DNA of 64,000 bases, taken from the NCBI GenBank assembly GCA_930367215.1, contig OV884056.1:286670067-286734066 (forward strand), in the 5' to 3' direction. A model generated the notes under the pieces. The model saw only the letters and a list, made by a program, of their open reading frames with translations, had not been told where the DNA came from and searched no databases. This document shows, one piece after another, positions 1 through 10,253 of the stretch. The translations under genes and the position numbers were made by a program. The first letter of the stretch is position 1, and every line of letters starts with the position of its first letter. This DNA comes from Pollenia angustigena (lineage: Eukaryota; Arthropoda; Insecta; Diptera; Polleniidae).

Positions 1-2048
1 TATAATTTTTTACAGTTCTACCGTTATGGTAAGTTATGGGCCGGCCAGCAGTATGTTTTTCATTTTGATACCCACACCACCATAGTGTCTGTTACACTTA
101 AAAATATTGGTCCTATAACCATTTTATAGTATCCCGATCGACTCAGTACAAGTCGCAATTATTTGATAAAATTTGGTGCATTGGTACTAAATATTTATTG
201 TTATTGAAAACGGTGAGGAACGGTCCATAATTTCTCAAAGATACTAACTACTTTTCAGATTAGAATCTTTGTGCCAATAAACCATTTTTTTTTATCTTGG
301 TATTAACATTAAACTTTATATTCTAAATCTATAGTTCCTATGCAACACACATCCTTAAACATCCTTAAAAATTTTAGTATTAATACAAAATTTGGCGACT
401 ATAACCTTATTTGTTTTATCGGGTCCATGGTTGCCCATGAGTCCCAAATTAGGTACACCCTCAAATATTTATCTGTATATTCTGTGAGTATATAAACTAT
501 AACCACATGTATACTCATAACTCTTTATTAAACAAAAGATTTATTATAATATAATTTTTTAACTTTAATAACTGAAAGCTTGAAGCGTTTCCTATAAAAT
601 ATTATATGTAAAAAATACCTTTATATCGATAACATTTTGAGATTAGAGCCATTTTGATAAAATGCATTAGTAAATTAAAATATTTTTTTTAAATTTGTTC
701 TTAATGGGTAAATAATTCGGCATGTTTGATAACCATGTGAAAGGTTTTTGGAAACACCCTTCAGCGATACCCATATTGCTGTGATCCAATTTAAACTTCA
801 AGAAATATTGGTTAAGAATTGATCAACTTTTATGGGCTATAACTCTAAAACAAAGTTCTTTGGCAAACATTTCTATTTTCAAAGCACTTATAAATGCAAT
901 TTTTTGTTCCTTGTTTGCCGATGAGCTAGAAATCTGGATAAGTTCCGGGGTTATGTAAAAAATAATCAAGTTATTAAAAGAATACCAATTTTTATTCATA
1001 TGCTACCAAATTTGCTGTATGCTGAAAAGCTTGCATACGACTTTCAACAAATAACATATTTGTCAACATACGTAAAAAATTTGTTGAAAAGCAAAAACTA
1101 TTGTGTCTAGACGATATGCTATAATTGTGAACAAAAGTTTGCTGACATCGTTAACAAATGCCTGACATATGTTGGTAAGCATACGTTTGTTGAAAAAATT
1201 TGGTGTCTATACGATATGTTGGCACTGAAAGCAAATTTTTCAACATAAATTTGCTGATTCATCATATGGTGTAGACTTAGCTTTAGAGCCACAACTTTCT
1301 AGAAATGTTGGTATCGATTTGTCATGACAAAATATTGTACTGGTAGGTTGAAAATAAACCATAGGTCCCATATAAACCCCCTACCTATCATCACTTAAAG
1401 GCAAAGTAGTATCATCGAGATGAAGATATGTATTTAAATATAATATTCGGCACAAGGAACTTTTACAAGAATCTTAACCTCAACATATAAATTTGTGCTG
1501 GCGGGTCCATAATTGTCAAAAGGTCCCAAATAGCGTTCACTTTTGAAAATTTGTTTTTAAAAACTTTCGTTTATGGCAGTTTATGGTAGTTAAATAATAA
1601 CTAGGTATTTTTTGACTTCTAATAAGTGTATTTTGTAAGTACTGAATTCATTGGACACCTCGAACAAAAATAAGTAGTTATTCAGCCGAAAAATAAGTAC
1701 TGTTTATTTTCTCCAACATTACTTGCTAACTTATCAGGTAAGTAAAGTTATTGCTGGGTATATATGCATTTCCATAGAAAAGTCAACTTTTTGGCACGTT
1801 GCGCTGCCAACCATTTTTAAATGTTCCTCCAGCAATAGTTTATATACCTGTATTACATACGTTTTTGTATTTTGGTGTGAAGAGCAAGTATTTTTTCATT
1901 TTGTATGCATTTTAACAACATGGTCATACAGAATCATCGTTCAGAAATGCAATTTTTTAAAATTCTGCTTAAAGCTGCATTTGTGTCTTCAAATGTTTGT
2001 ATTGTTTTTCTTGTCTTTACACTTCTTCCTTTTATATTTTATATATAA
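1..2048. other. AT-rich stretch without a recognised gene
   Basis: No reading frame here resembles a protein I recognise; open frames are short and low in complexity. Around 1000-1270 there is a diverged internal repeat: variants of GTGTCTAGACGATATGCTA occur near 1100 and 1201, with related ATGTTGNNAAGCATACG motifs, which suggests an old transposon. Phrases such as GGTCCCATATAAACCC near 1360 resemble the modular dispersed repeats seen elsewhere in the window. Confidence 0.5.
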
Positions 2049-2503
2049 ACTAGCTTAACCCGGTGCGCTTCGCTACACTGCTTTAACCACTTCTTCAGTT
2101 GAGAGATATTTAATATATGCATCCTATGGGAGGCATTTCCCCCCTGCGCTTATCCGCTTTATTTTGATTTTCAAAAGTGAAGTACTGAAGTACTATGGGG
2201 GGTAACACTTCCCCTGCTGCTTTTTTATTTCAATTTTGGAGCACAGAAGATCCTACTACCAAAAGTTCAACAAATTGCTTGCAGCGGCTCTTATTAATAT
2301 TTCTATCTATGAGGGGTACTGCTCCTCCTCTGGCTACCCGCCCACTTAAATATTAAAATTTATAGTTTGCCATAATAGTAGCTTTAACCACGTTTGAAGA
2401 CTATCCCTTTAATTATTCTTCATTTGAGCGATATTTAATATATGGATCCTATGGGAGCTATTTCACCTCCTACGCCTACCCGCTTTATTTCTATTTTCAA
2501 AAG
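2049..2503 (+). repeat. Left part of a modular dispersed repeat, split by the BEL element
   Basis: It opens with CTAGCTTAACCCGGTGCGCT at about 2051, a head motif like that at 58454. Diverged units of roughly 110-170 bases follow, each with a 'TCCTATGGG...CCCCTGC' phrase and AGATCCTACTACCAAAAG. The same units resume at 8135-8545, directly after the BEL element, so both blocks were one copy before the insertion. The class (non-LTR tail, Helitron or other) is not resolved. Confidence 0.6.
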
Positions 2504-2508
2504 TGTGG

Positions 2509-3093
2509 TGTTCAATCTACATTGAACCTATAAATTCGTGTTTTTAAGAAGGGAAAATGAAGTAACTTAATTATTGTACCGTCCTTATTATTTTTAAATT
2601 ATGTATGAAATGCCATCTCTGGAACATAATTTTAGTACTCGCTAAAACTAACCGGTTGAAGTTTCAGCCATCGGTTGCGAAAGCCGAGGTTGCAGTTTGT
2701 TAAATTAAATTTATAAATCACTCACTTTCTTGCTTTCAACCGTACCATTTGTCAACCTATAAAATATTTCATACAATAATTGTACTTACTTACATATAAG
2801 CAAATATCCTAAGATTGATGAAATAAACCCTATGATGGAATGAATTGAACGACCTACCTTTTTGCTCTCCAAGTATCCCTAAATAAAGGTAAGTCATTTT
2901 AGCTCTAATTCCTTGCCATAGAAAGAAATTCTAACAAGTTGTTCTTTCTCTCGTTTCTTCTTCATCACCATAATTGTAACTACTCTTTGAGTAATTATAA
3001 TTTAATTGTTTTAAAGGATTTATCCATTTCTTGAAACCCCAAAGCAAAGAGAAATCCATAAACAATTTTAAAATATAAGATCAAGTATATTCA
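2509..3093 (+). repeat. 5' LTR of BEL/Pao element
   Basis: 585 bases with TG...CA ends, matching 7545-8129 at all but three positions. The flanking target duplication TGTGG precedes it. Confidence 0.95.
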
Positions 3094-3111
3094 TGGTCCT
3101 TCGACAACAAA
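3094..3111 (+). other. Putative primer-binding site
   Basis: The base after the 5' LTR begins TGGTCCTTCGAC, the TGG start expected of a site complementary to a tRNA 3' CCA end. The tRNA species was not identified. Confidence 0.6.
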
Positions 3112-4333
3112 AGAAACAACCATCCCATTGCTCAAGCTAATCTCAACACTAATCAGCTGGATTATCGAGGTCACCTAAAAAATAAGTCATCAAAGTGTCT
3201 CATCAAAAAGTCTACAAGCAAAAACAAGCAAAAGAATGAGGTAAATCAACGAAATCAAAATCAGATTCCTCAGTAAGTAGCAAACAAGTGAACTGTAAGT
3301 AAAAGAAATAGATTGTGATATTTTTAACACGGTTTAAAAACCAAAAAAGAAAAAACACTAACAACACACGGGTTACAAAAATAAATAAAACAAAAAATAT
3401 AAAAAACCAATTTGAAGGAACAAAAGAGGCTTAAAGTGAGTGTTAATAAAAAGTTAGTGTCGAAAAAATAGGAAAAAATCTAGTAAAAAAAAAAGTGTGG
3501 TTAGATAAAAATTCGATTCATAGATAAGTTCCTATTTACATGTTGAAAAAAAGGAAAAAATAATATAGTTCACATGTATGTAAGTGGAAAGTTTTTCTTA
3601 AAAATCAAAAAGTCGCTAATTTTTCCCCTACATTGTTGCATGCTTCATAACAAGTAAATACATAAAAAGTGCATGAAAAGATCCCGCCATATTTTGTTCA
3701 TAGAAGTGAACATAACCTAAAATTATAATCAAAACTACATACATATGTAGGTAATTGCAAAAATAATATATCTACACATGCATGTACATAAGTGAAATTT
3801 ATTTAAAGTAAAAAGCCCGCTACTTTTTCCCCTACCTCATTATATACACCAACATACATATATAACTCAAGCTTAAGGTAAATAGGTATGTAAAAAAGTT
3901 CAACAACGTTACAACTGTTTTGCCTAATTTTAAAAGCAGAATATAAAAGAAAAAGAAAGATAAAGATAAACAAGAGCAACAATTTTTGAATTGAATTAAA
4001 AAAGGGGGAAAACAAAAAAAATTATAAAAAAGTCTACACAATTGTAAATTGAAGAGAAAATCCAAGCTGCTCTTATAGGCTAACTTGAAATAAAAATTTC
4101 AACCCCCAAAATTAAACACTGTAATTCATACTCTTGGGTTTGCTCCTGTTTGTAATCAAGTAAGTTTGTTTTTTCTCATTATAAATAATTTGCTCGTTAT
4201 CTAAGATTGCTTAATCCTGGTCATAAGTGATAATCTAAAATTTAGATTTTGACTAAATTAAAACGTATAAAATTAATATAATTAAAAGTTAACCGCAATA
4301 TTTACAAAGGCAAAAATTAAAATTTCTCTTTAA
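3112..4333 (+). other. A-rich untranslated leader of BEL element
   Basis: No coding potential is visible. Good splice-donor matches occur (GAGGTAAAT near 3237, CTGTAAGTAA near 3295, CAAGTAAGTTT near 4157). An imperfect repeat pairs 3571-3650 with 3775-3850, sharing GCTANTTTTTCCCCTAC. A 19-base string, AAAATTAAAATTTCTCTTT, lies just before the pol remnant (about 4313) and again after pol (about 6842), so it may mark the internal deletion or a template switch. Confidence 0.6.
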
Positions 4334-6805
4334 TTGGCGGACAACTCAAACGATCCCAAGCTTCTAGCTCATTTGTCAAAGGAAGAGTTATACGATTCAG
4401 AATTTTTGCGGTTTAAAGAAACAAGCTCAACTAAAACACTTGGTATTATATGGAATGCAATCTCAGATGCATTTTCCTACCGCTTTGATCCACTCGATCA
4501 AAAGACTAAAATAACGAAACGCCAAATTCTTTCTTCAGTGGCAAAACTATTTGACCCTGCTGGGTGGCTAGCACCCATAATCAATAAGGCCAAAATTCTA
4601 ATGCAGCAATTGTGGCTAGAAGGGTTAGAATGGGACGAAGATATATCAAAGGAGTCCCTTAAAAAATGGAACGAACTCGTATTAGACCTATCCCAAATAG
4701 AAACAGTATCTATACCCCGGTGGCTTCAATACATGCCTTCAGACACAGTTCAAGTCCATGGCTTTTGTGATGCTTCAAAAGCGGCATATTGCGCCACAGT
4801 GTACGTTCGAATTCAGACTGACTCTCAATGTACATTTTCAAATTTGTTACTGGCAAAATCTAAAGTAGCACCAATTCAAACTGTGTGTCTTCCCAGATTA
4901 GAACTTAATGGTGCTGTATTGTTAGCAAATCTCATTAGGTATGTAGAAAACTCTCTAAACTTCAAGGAAACGGAAGTATATTTGTGGACAGACTCTTCGA
5001 TTGTCCTTGGTTGGCTCTCAAAGCCGCCGTCAACATGGGAAACTTACGTCGCAAATAGAATAGCTCAAATTCATCGCCTTATCCCTAAGGCAAAATGGCG
5101 ACATGTTTCTACTCATCACAATCCTGCTGATCTTGGGACACGCGGGTGCAAGTCCCGTGAGCTCGCTAACAACTCGCAATGGTGGCATGGCCCTCCATGG
5201 CTACTTAAGCCTCCGTCAGAATGGCCTAAACGAAATCCTCTAAAATGTATTGAAATTCCTACAGAAACTCATACATTGCATGCTGAGGTCGGACAGGAGG
5301 ATATTTTAGAGATATTTTCGTCATATTGCAGAGCTCTACGTGTTTTAAGTTATGTGTTCCGATTCTTTAATGCGTGTATTCACAAGGTCAGTTCAGGCAC
5401 AGTGTACGCGGTTCAGGGTAACTTAACACAACAAGAGATAAAACACGTAAAATTAAGACTCATCACTCTGGCTCAGAAAACATTTTACTCAGATGAGTAT
5501 CGATGTTTGGCAAACAACCAAAGTATTTCAAACAAAAGTACATTAAAACCCTTGAATCCTTTTTTAGACGCGAACAATATTGTAAGAGTAAATGGCAGAT
5601 TAACTCAGTCGTCCCTGCCCTATAACGAACGTTATCCAATTGTTTTACCCGGAAATTCCCGACTTTGTCAACTGTATCTTACACACTTGCATCAGTTTCT
5701 TTTTCATGCTGGATGCAGCCAAATGTGCCGAATGGTGCAAACAGAATTTTTTGTTTTTAGACTCAAGCCACGGGTAAAGAAAGTGATACATCATTGTAAA
5801 ACATGTATCATTTATAAGCAACAGCCATGTTCCCAAATAATGGCACCCTTACCACCTGAAAGATGTAATTTATCTCTTCCCTTTCAGGTCACAGGAATTG
5901 ATTTTGCTGGACCTTTCGACCTAAAAGCATCACACTTGCGGAAAGCTCCCGTAATTAAAGGGTATGCCAGTGTTTTTGTATGTTTTAGTACAAAGGCTAT
6001 CCACTTAGAACCATGCTCAGACCTATCCTCAGCGGCTTTCCAGGCTGCATTTGCCCGCTTCGTTGGGAGGCGAGGACTCCCCCAAAGGGTAGTTACTGAT
6101 AATGGTAGAAATTTTCTAGGTTCCAGCAGAGTACTTGAGCGTGAGTTTAACACATTCATAAAAACCACAGCTCAGAATATAGCTCGGAAGTACATTATAC
6201 ACGGGTTTGAATGGAAATTTATACCTCCACACGCTCCTCACATGGGTGGATTATGGGAAGCCGCAGTGAAAAGTTGCAAGTTTCATTTAAAACGAGTGGC
6301 CGGTGCCCAAAAGTTCACGTTTGAAGAACTCGCCACCATTCTAGCTCGCATTGAAGGAGTTCTTAACTCTCGCCCAATATCTGCCTTGTCAGAAGACCCT
6401 GAAGATTTTACGGCGCTAACTCCTGGTCATTTCTTACGAGGTGCGCCTTTGATGGCATTTCCAGAACAGAATTTTCAAAATATTTCTCTTATCAATAGAT
6501 GGGAGAAATTAAAAGCTCTTCACCATCAATTCTCAATTCGCTGGAGGGAAGACTATCTGAAATCATTGCACAAACGATACAAATGGAAGAATTCGGCACC
6601 AAATATGCAAGTCGGTGATCTTGTGGTAGTGATGGACGATATACAACCTCCATATGAGTGGCGTCTAGGTAGGGTGGAGAAAACCTTTCCCGGTTCTGAC
6701 AATAACGTACGTACGGCTGCCATACGGACGGCGTCAGGAACTATAACTCGACCTATTGTCAAATTATGCTACCTACCCTTTATGAATGCTGAACATCCAC
6801 ATTAA
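4334..6805 (+). CDS. BEL/Pao pol remnant: RT connection, RNase H, integrase
   Basis: An open frame of 823 codons that begins at a TTG right after a stop, with no ATG, so it is the tail of a larger polyprotein. Residues 30-85 match the post-palm RT region of Pao-type Pol (KTLGIIWNA, LFDPAGWLAPI). RNase H acidic residues are visible: D146 in GFCDASKA, E190 in LPRLELNG, D220 in LWTDSSIV and D266 in HNPADLGTRG. The integrase zinc-binding region lies near 451-491 (HLHQFLFHAG, then CKTC). The DDE triad is D523 (GIDFAGPF), D589 (VVTDNGRNF) and E642 (HMGGLWEAAVK), and a DUF5641-like C-terminus follows. All three integrase acidic residues are intact and there is no frameshift. The RT active-site motif, protease and gag are missing, so the copy is non-autonomous. 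Confidence 0.92.
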   Translation: MADNSNDPKLLAHLSKEELYDSEFLRFKETSSTKTLGIIWNAISDAFSYRFDPLDQKTKITKRQILSSVAKLFDPAGWLAPIINKAKILMQQLWLEGLEWDEDISKESLKKWNELVLDLSQIETVSIPRWLQYMPSDTVQVHGFCDASKAAYCATVYVRIQTDSQCTFSNLLLAKSKVAPIQTVCLPRLELNGAVLLANLIRYVENSLNFKETEVYLWTDSSIVLGWLSKPPSTWETYVANRIAQIHRLIPKAKWRHVSTHHNPADLGTRGCKSRELANNSQWWHGPPWLLKPPSEWPKRNPLKCIEIPTETHTLHAEVGQEDILEIFSSYCRALRVLSYVFRFFNACIHKVSSGTVYAVQGNLTQQEIKHVKLRLITLAQKTFYSDEYRCLANNQSISNKSTLKPLNPFLDANNIVRVNGRLTQSSLPYNERYPIVLPGNSRLCQLYLTHLHQFLFHAGCSQMCRMVQTEFFVFRLKPRVKKVIHHCKTCIIYKQQPCSQIMAPLPPERCNLSLPFQVTGIDFAGPFDLKASHLRKAPVIKGYASVFVCFSTKAIHLEPCSDLSSAAFQAAFARFVGRRGLPQRVVTDNGRNFLGSSRVLEREFNTFIKTTAQNIARKYIIHGFEWKFIPPHAPHMGGLWEAAVKSCKFHLKRVAGAQKFTFEELATILARIEGVLNSRPISALSEDPEDFTALTPGHFLRGAPLMAFPEQNFQNISLINRWEKLKALHHQFSIRWREDYLKSLHKRYKWKNSAPNMQVGDLVVVMDDIQPPYEWRLGRVEKTFPGSDNNVRTAAIRTASGTITRPIVKLCYLPFMNAEHPH

Positions 6806-6966
6806 CAGCGGCTCATTCAATGTTATTCCTATCTTGCTCGCAAAATTAAAATTTCTCTTTGTTACATAGAATATAATCTCCTACTAATATACTTGCATAA
6901 CACACTACACATTACACAACCTATTTAAAATTTATCCTTACATTTCCTCATAAATTGCCGGCTTAA

Positions 6967-7527
6967 TTGTTTTGTTCTTTTCACAGCAGACCCAACAGAA
7001 GACTTCAATCAACACGTCCATCGACGCGGCCAAATCAGCGCGCACGTAACCAACGGAATTCTGATGTATATAAGTGTGTGTTGTGCCAGAGCTTTCACGC
7101 CTTAAGGTTCTGCCGAAAATTTCTCAAAATGACGGTAGAAAAGAGGGAGAAATTTGTTGACAGGCATCGATACTGCTTAAATTGCTTGGCCAAGAGCCAT
7201 GACCTGCGGGCATGCACGTCAAGAGAAACCTGTCGAAAGTGCGACAGGTGGCACCACACACTTTTGCACTCAAAGCTAGCACCACCAAACCGTAGCTCTA
7301 GAAGAAGGGCACGTTCCCGTCAATCATCAGGAACACAGCCGAGGGAAGTACCAGACTCAATCGAACCGCAGCCAAGGACATCAGCAACCGAACAGCCGTC
7401 GAGGTCCTCAACCACATACCCAAAGCCAAGGTTATCTACTACACCAGACACCAAAATTATTATTGAGGCAATTCGGTCATTGGCCCAGGTGCTTTGCAAC
7501 AACGAAGCTACCCCAAATGTTGCCTAG
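6967..7527 (+). CDS. Zinc-knuckle ORF downstream of pol (Gag-like nucleocapsid motif)
   Basis: The frame is open for 186 codons from a TTG and has no ATG. A pyrimidine-rich stretch ending in CACAG puts a splice acceptor at 6985-6986, inside the frame, so the likely coding start is 6987 in a spliced RNA. The protein has a CCHC knuckle, CLNCLAKSHDLRAC, preceded by a CxxC pair in YKCVLCQSF and followed by CRKCDRWHHTLLH. This set is typical of the C-terminal part of BEL/Pao Gag. A basic and then Ser/Pro/Thr-rich tail follows. In most BEL/Pao elements this module precedes pol; here it lies between integrase and the 3' LTR, where an env-type spliced ORF would be. It may be a rearranged Gag piece or a true third ORF of this family. 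Confidence 0.8.
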   Translation: MFCSFHSRPNRRLQSTRPSTRPNQRARNQRNSDVYKCVLCQSFHALRFCRKFLKMTVEKREKFVDRHRYCLNCLAKSHDLRACTSRETCRKCDRWHHTLLHSKLAPPNRSSRRRARSRQSSGTQPREVPDSIEPQPRTSATEQPSRSSTTYPKPRLSTTPDTKIIIEAIRSLAQVLCNNEATPNVA

Positions 7528-7544
7528 CGGCAAGGCCGGCGCCA

Positions 7545-8129
7545 TGTTCAATCTACATTGAACCTATAAATTCGTGTTTTTAAGAAGGGAAAATGAAGTA
7601 ACTTAATTATTGTACCGTCCTTATTATTTTTAAATTATGTATGAAATGCCATCTCTGGAACATAATTTTAGTACTCGCTAAAACTAACCGGTTGAAGTTT
7701 CAGCCATCGGTTGCGAAAGCCGAGGTTGCAGTTTGTTAAATTAAATTTATAAATCACTCACTTTCTTGCTTTCAACCGTACCATTTGTCAACCTATAAAA
7801 TATTTCATACAATAATTGTACTTACTTACATATAAGCAAATATCCTAAGATTGATGAAATAAACCCTATGCTGGAATGAATTGAACGACCTACCTTTTTG
7901 CTCTCCAAGTATCCCTGAATAAAGGTAAGTCATTTTAGCTCTAATTCCTTACCATAGAAAGAAATTCTAACAAGTTGTTCTTTCTCTCGTTTCTTCTTCA
8001 TCACCATAATTGTAACTACTCTTTGAGTAATTATAATTTAATTGTTTTAAAGGATTTATCCATTTCTTGAAACCCCAAAGCAAAGAGAAATCCATAAACA
8101 ATTTTAAAATATAAGATCAAGTATATTCA
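7545..8129 (+). repeat. 3' LTR of BEL/Pao element
   Basis: 585 bases, near-identical to the 5' LTR. It is preceded by a G-rich GGCAAGGCCGGCGCCA tract that would serve as the polypurine-like plus-strand primer. Target duplication TGTGG follows at 8130-8134. Confidence 0.95.
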
Positions 8130-8134
8130 TGTGG

Positions 8135-8545
8135 TATACCATAAGAGTGACTTCTGCAATTTTTGCACATTCTCACTATAACAGTTCTTAAGATATGCGA
8201 TATTAAACATTGGCGTCCTATGGGGGAAACCACTTCCCCCGCTGCTACTTTATTTCAATTTTGGGGCTCAGAAGATCCTACTACCAAAAGTTCAACAAAA
8301 TGCGTGAAGCAACTCTTAAGATATGCGATATTTAATATTGGCATCCAATGGGGGGTACCAATTCCCCTGCTCCTATCGAAAAAATAAGTAGCCTATTTTA
8401 TTTTTAGGGCTCACGTAATGTTACTGTACAAATTTCAGGAAAATCGGTTCAGTAGTTTAGGAGTCTATAAGCCAACATACAAACAAACAAACACACAAAC
8501 ATTTTTCATTTTTATATCCTTTTATATTTTGTATATAAATACAAA
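8135..8545 (+). repeat. Right part of the modular dispersed repeat
   Basis: It resumes the 2049-2503 repeat: AAGATCCTACTACCAAAAG and 'TCCTATGGGGG' phrases recur. It ends with AAATTTCAGGAAAATCGGTT and CAGTAGTTTAGGAGTCTATA, then ACAAACAAACAAACACACAA and a T-rich tail. Such 3' ends are common in insect retroposon-like repeats. Confidence 0.6.
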
Positions 8546-8830
8546 TACACCTACAGGCAACTTCAAGTTAAAAAGTGTGAGAATTACAAAGCAAACCAGA
8601 ATTGCAGAGAAGATGAAACTGAGTACCCCTCCCCAATCTCCTCACCTAACCACCAATAAACTTAAGAACTGCTGCAACAATTCTGGACGACTTATTGGCG
8701 TAACGTTACAAAAATGGAGCTTTTGTGTGGAAGTGCCTTTATATTAAATTGCGTTGTTAGCTTTTTTTATAATCTTCTTGATCATGAATTAAGTTGTTGC
8801 AAGATATAGTCTTAATAACCCACAGCAAAT
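8546..8830. other. Intergenic stretch, no feature recognised
   Basis: Between the dispersed repeat and the phosphatase-like gene. No reading frame or inverted repeat stands out. Confidence 0.4.
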
Positions 8831-9007
8831 AAAAATTTTAAGATAAATCGTATACAACGAGCTGTCAATTTGTTAACACTAATCTTATCTTTATGGATCT
8901 TCAAAGAATAAGATAAGATTATTAAAGTTGCATTTTATTTCTAAACAACAAAAAAACATCTAAAATTCACTTGATAATTTATTCAGTCTGCTCTGAAACT
9001 TCTTATC
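8831..9007 (+). promoter_or_regulatory. GATA-site cluster upstream of the phosphatase-like gene
   Basis: Within 170 bases of the ATG at 9008 there are AGATAA at 8841, TTATCT at 8885, AGATAAG at 8911, TGATAA at 8972 and TTATC at 9003. GATA factors drive midgut and excretory-tissue genes in flies, where membrane alkaline phosphatases are commonly expressed. The tissue assignment is inference; the sites are direct observation. Confidence 0.5.
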
Positions 9008-9409
9008 ATGGATACACAAGGCCTGGTAACAGCAAAAAGAAAACTCAAATCCACTCAATTGTTTGTGGTGGCTGGAACAATTCTGGTGTCTCTCTTAATT
9101 TCCGTATTATGTATTGGCTTAACGGTGCGTTATGAAGTGGATACGGAAACGGCAGATGTGAAAAGTGTTCCATACTGGAAACTAGAACTGCCCCTACAAC
9201 AGGAAGTTTGGTATGAAAAGGGCATTGAAGAGTTAAGATCGGTTATTGTTAAAAAAGAACAACTTGGTGAAGTGGAAAATGTGATAATTTTTATAGCTGA
9301 AGGTGTTAATAGCGAAATGTTATCAAGAGGGAGATTTAAAAAGAACGAAAGCATGATGGAAATGAGTGACTTTATATGGGATTCATTTCCCCATTTGGGT
9401 ATATTGAAA
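9008..9409 (+). CDS. Alkaline-phosphatase-like gene, exon 1 (membrane anchor)
   Basis: Exon 1 encodes 134 codons and ends at AAA|GTAAGTAT in phase 0. Residues about 18-42 form a hydrophobic segment (TQLFVVAGTILVSLLISVLC) with basic residues before it, suggesting a type II membrane anchor or uncleaved signal. The ALP N-terminal motif follows, YWKLEL and then ENVIIFIAEGVNSEML, equivalent to the family's 'NVIxFxGDGM' metal-binding strand. Here the zinc-ligand Asp of GDGM is Glu (AEGV). FPHLGILK at the end matches the family's FPHTGLSK. This is a paralogue of the eukaryotic alkaline phosphatases, which dephosphorylate monoesters at the outer membrane face. The altered metal residue, with the exon 2 changes, makes activity doubtful. 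Confidence 0.85.
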
Positions 9410-9470
9410 GTAAGTATACGAGTTGTTTACATGAAATATAAGAATTTTAAATTACTCTTAAACCTTAAAG

Positions 9471-10253
9471 AGCAGTTGCAGTTTTGAGGAGAAATGTGAT
9501 GCTTTTACTTTGGCCACTGCTTTACTTGGAGGAGTGCAAACTTCCAAAGGCTTAGGTGGAGTAGACAGACGTGTTAATCGTCAAAATTGCTATCAAGCCT
9601 TTAATGAATCATATCACGTAAGCAGTATTTTCAAACAAGCCAAAGCTTTAAATTTTCGCACTGGTTTCGTTACTACCCGCCGTGTAACCGGACCCTTAGT
9701 AGCCGCTTTATATGCCCACTCCAGTGATACCAAATGGGAATGTGATGGCTATATACCGAAGGCCTTAAAAGCTGAGTGCTTAGATGTGGCTGCACAACTA
9801 ATAAAATCTAAAGAAGGTAGAAATATTAATGTAATAATGGGCGGTGGGCGCCAAACTTTGATTTCAAAAGTTCCCATTTCCAATCGTAGTCAAATTGATA
9901 AATCTGTTTGTGATTCCTTGGACAAACGTAACTTGCTAATGGATTGGCAATCCTATAAATTTCGTGAAAATGTTACATATAAATTAATACAAACACCAAA
10001 AGGCCTAGGAAAACTTAAAGGTTCTGTTTGGGATTATGTTTTGGGTGTATTTGCCAATGGGGATTTGACCGAGAAAGGTCCAAGTTTAAAAAATATGGTT
10101 AAAAAATCTTTGGATGTTTTAAAGCGAAAGGATAGGGGTTACTTATTAGTGGCTGAAACTGCAGTTAAGCCCAAAGATGAAGTGAAGAAGTTTCCACATA
10201 AACTTTCGGAATTGGATGAGACAATTAAGGAAACCTTGAAACATCCGGGGTAA
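9471..10253 (+). CDS. Alkaline-phosphatase-like gene, exon 2, catalytic Ser lost
   Basis: The 61-base intron (9410-9470) ends at CTTAAAG, and exon 2 continues in phase 0 with SSCSFEEKCDAFTLATALL. Conserved family landmarks are GFVTT, YAHSSDTKWECD, VIMGGGRQTL and RNLLMDWQS. The phosphorylated serine of the family's DSAC motif is Ala here (CDAFTLATALL). The His and Ser/Thr of 'THASPAG' are replaced (VTGPLVAALYAH), and the distal EGGRIDHGHH ligand segment is absent (VAETAVKPKDEVKKFP). The frame stops at 10251-10253 after KHPG. The same bases make a donor, GG|GTAAGAG, that could splice at 10249 to an acceptor TTTTACAG at 10315, giving a short hydrophobic tail ending at 10394. About 394 residues are present, against roughly 500-550 for the family. 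It is a pseudoenzyme or a decaying copy; the long stop-free frame favours the former. Confidence 0.8.
   Translation, partial: SSCSFEEKCDAFTLATALLGGVQTSKGLGGVDRRVNRQNCYQAFNESYHVSSIFKQAKALNFRTGFVTTRRVTGPLVAALYAHSSDTKWECDGYIPKALKAECLDVAAQLIKSKEGRNINVIMGGGRQTLISKVPISNRSQIDKSVCDSLDKRNLLMDWQSYKFRENVTYKLIQTPKGLGKLKGSVWDYVLGVFANGDLTEKGPSLKNMVKKSLDVLKRKDRGYLLVAETAVKPKDEVKKFPHKLSELDETIKETLKHPG

Larger units (their letters stand above)
2509..8129 (+). mobile_element. BEL/Pao LTR retrotransposon, internally deleted, recently inserted
   Basis: Two 585-base LTRs (2509-3093 and 7545-8129) begin TGTTCAATC and end TATTCA. They are flanked by the perfect 5-bp target duplication TGTGG (2504-2508 and 8130-8134). 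The LTRs differ at only three positions (2835/7871, 2881/7917, 2915/7951), so insertion was recent. Between them are a primer-site-like start, a 1.2-kb A-rich leader without an ORF, a pol remnant with RNase H and integrase, and a separate zinc-knuckle ORF. Gag, protease and the catalytic part of reverse transcriptase are absent. The copy must therefore have been mobilised in trans by a full-length relative, or have been deleted after insertion. Confidence 0.95.

Noticed and set aside
1723..2058. Open frame of 111 codons as a gene
   Set aside because: Cys/Phe/Leu-rich translation of T-rich DNA with no motif, no splice context and no domain.
8163..8747. Two + strand open frames as genes
   Set aside because: They run through the modular repeat and its tail; no conserved protein features.
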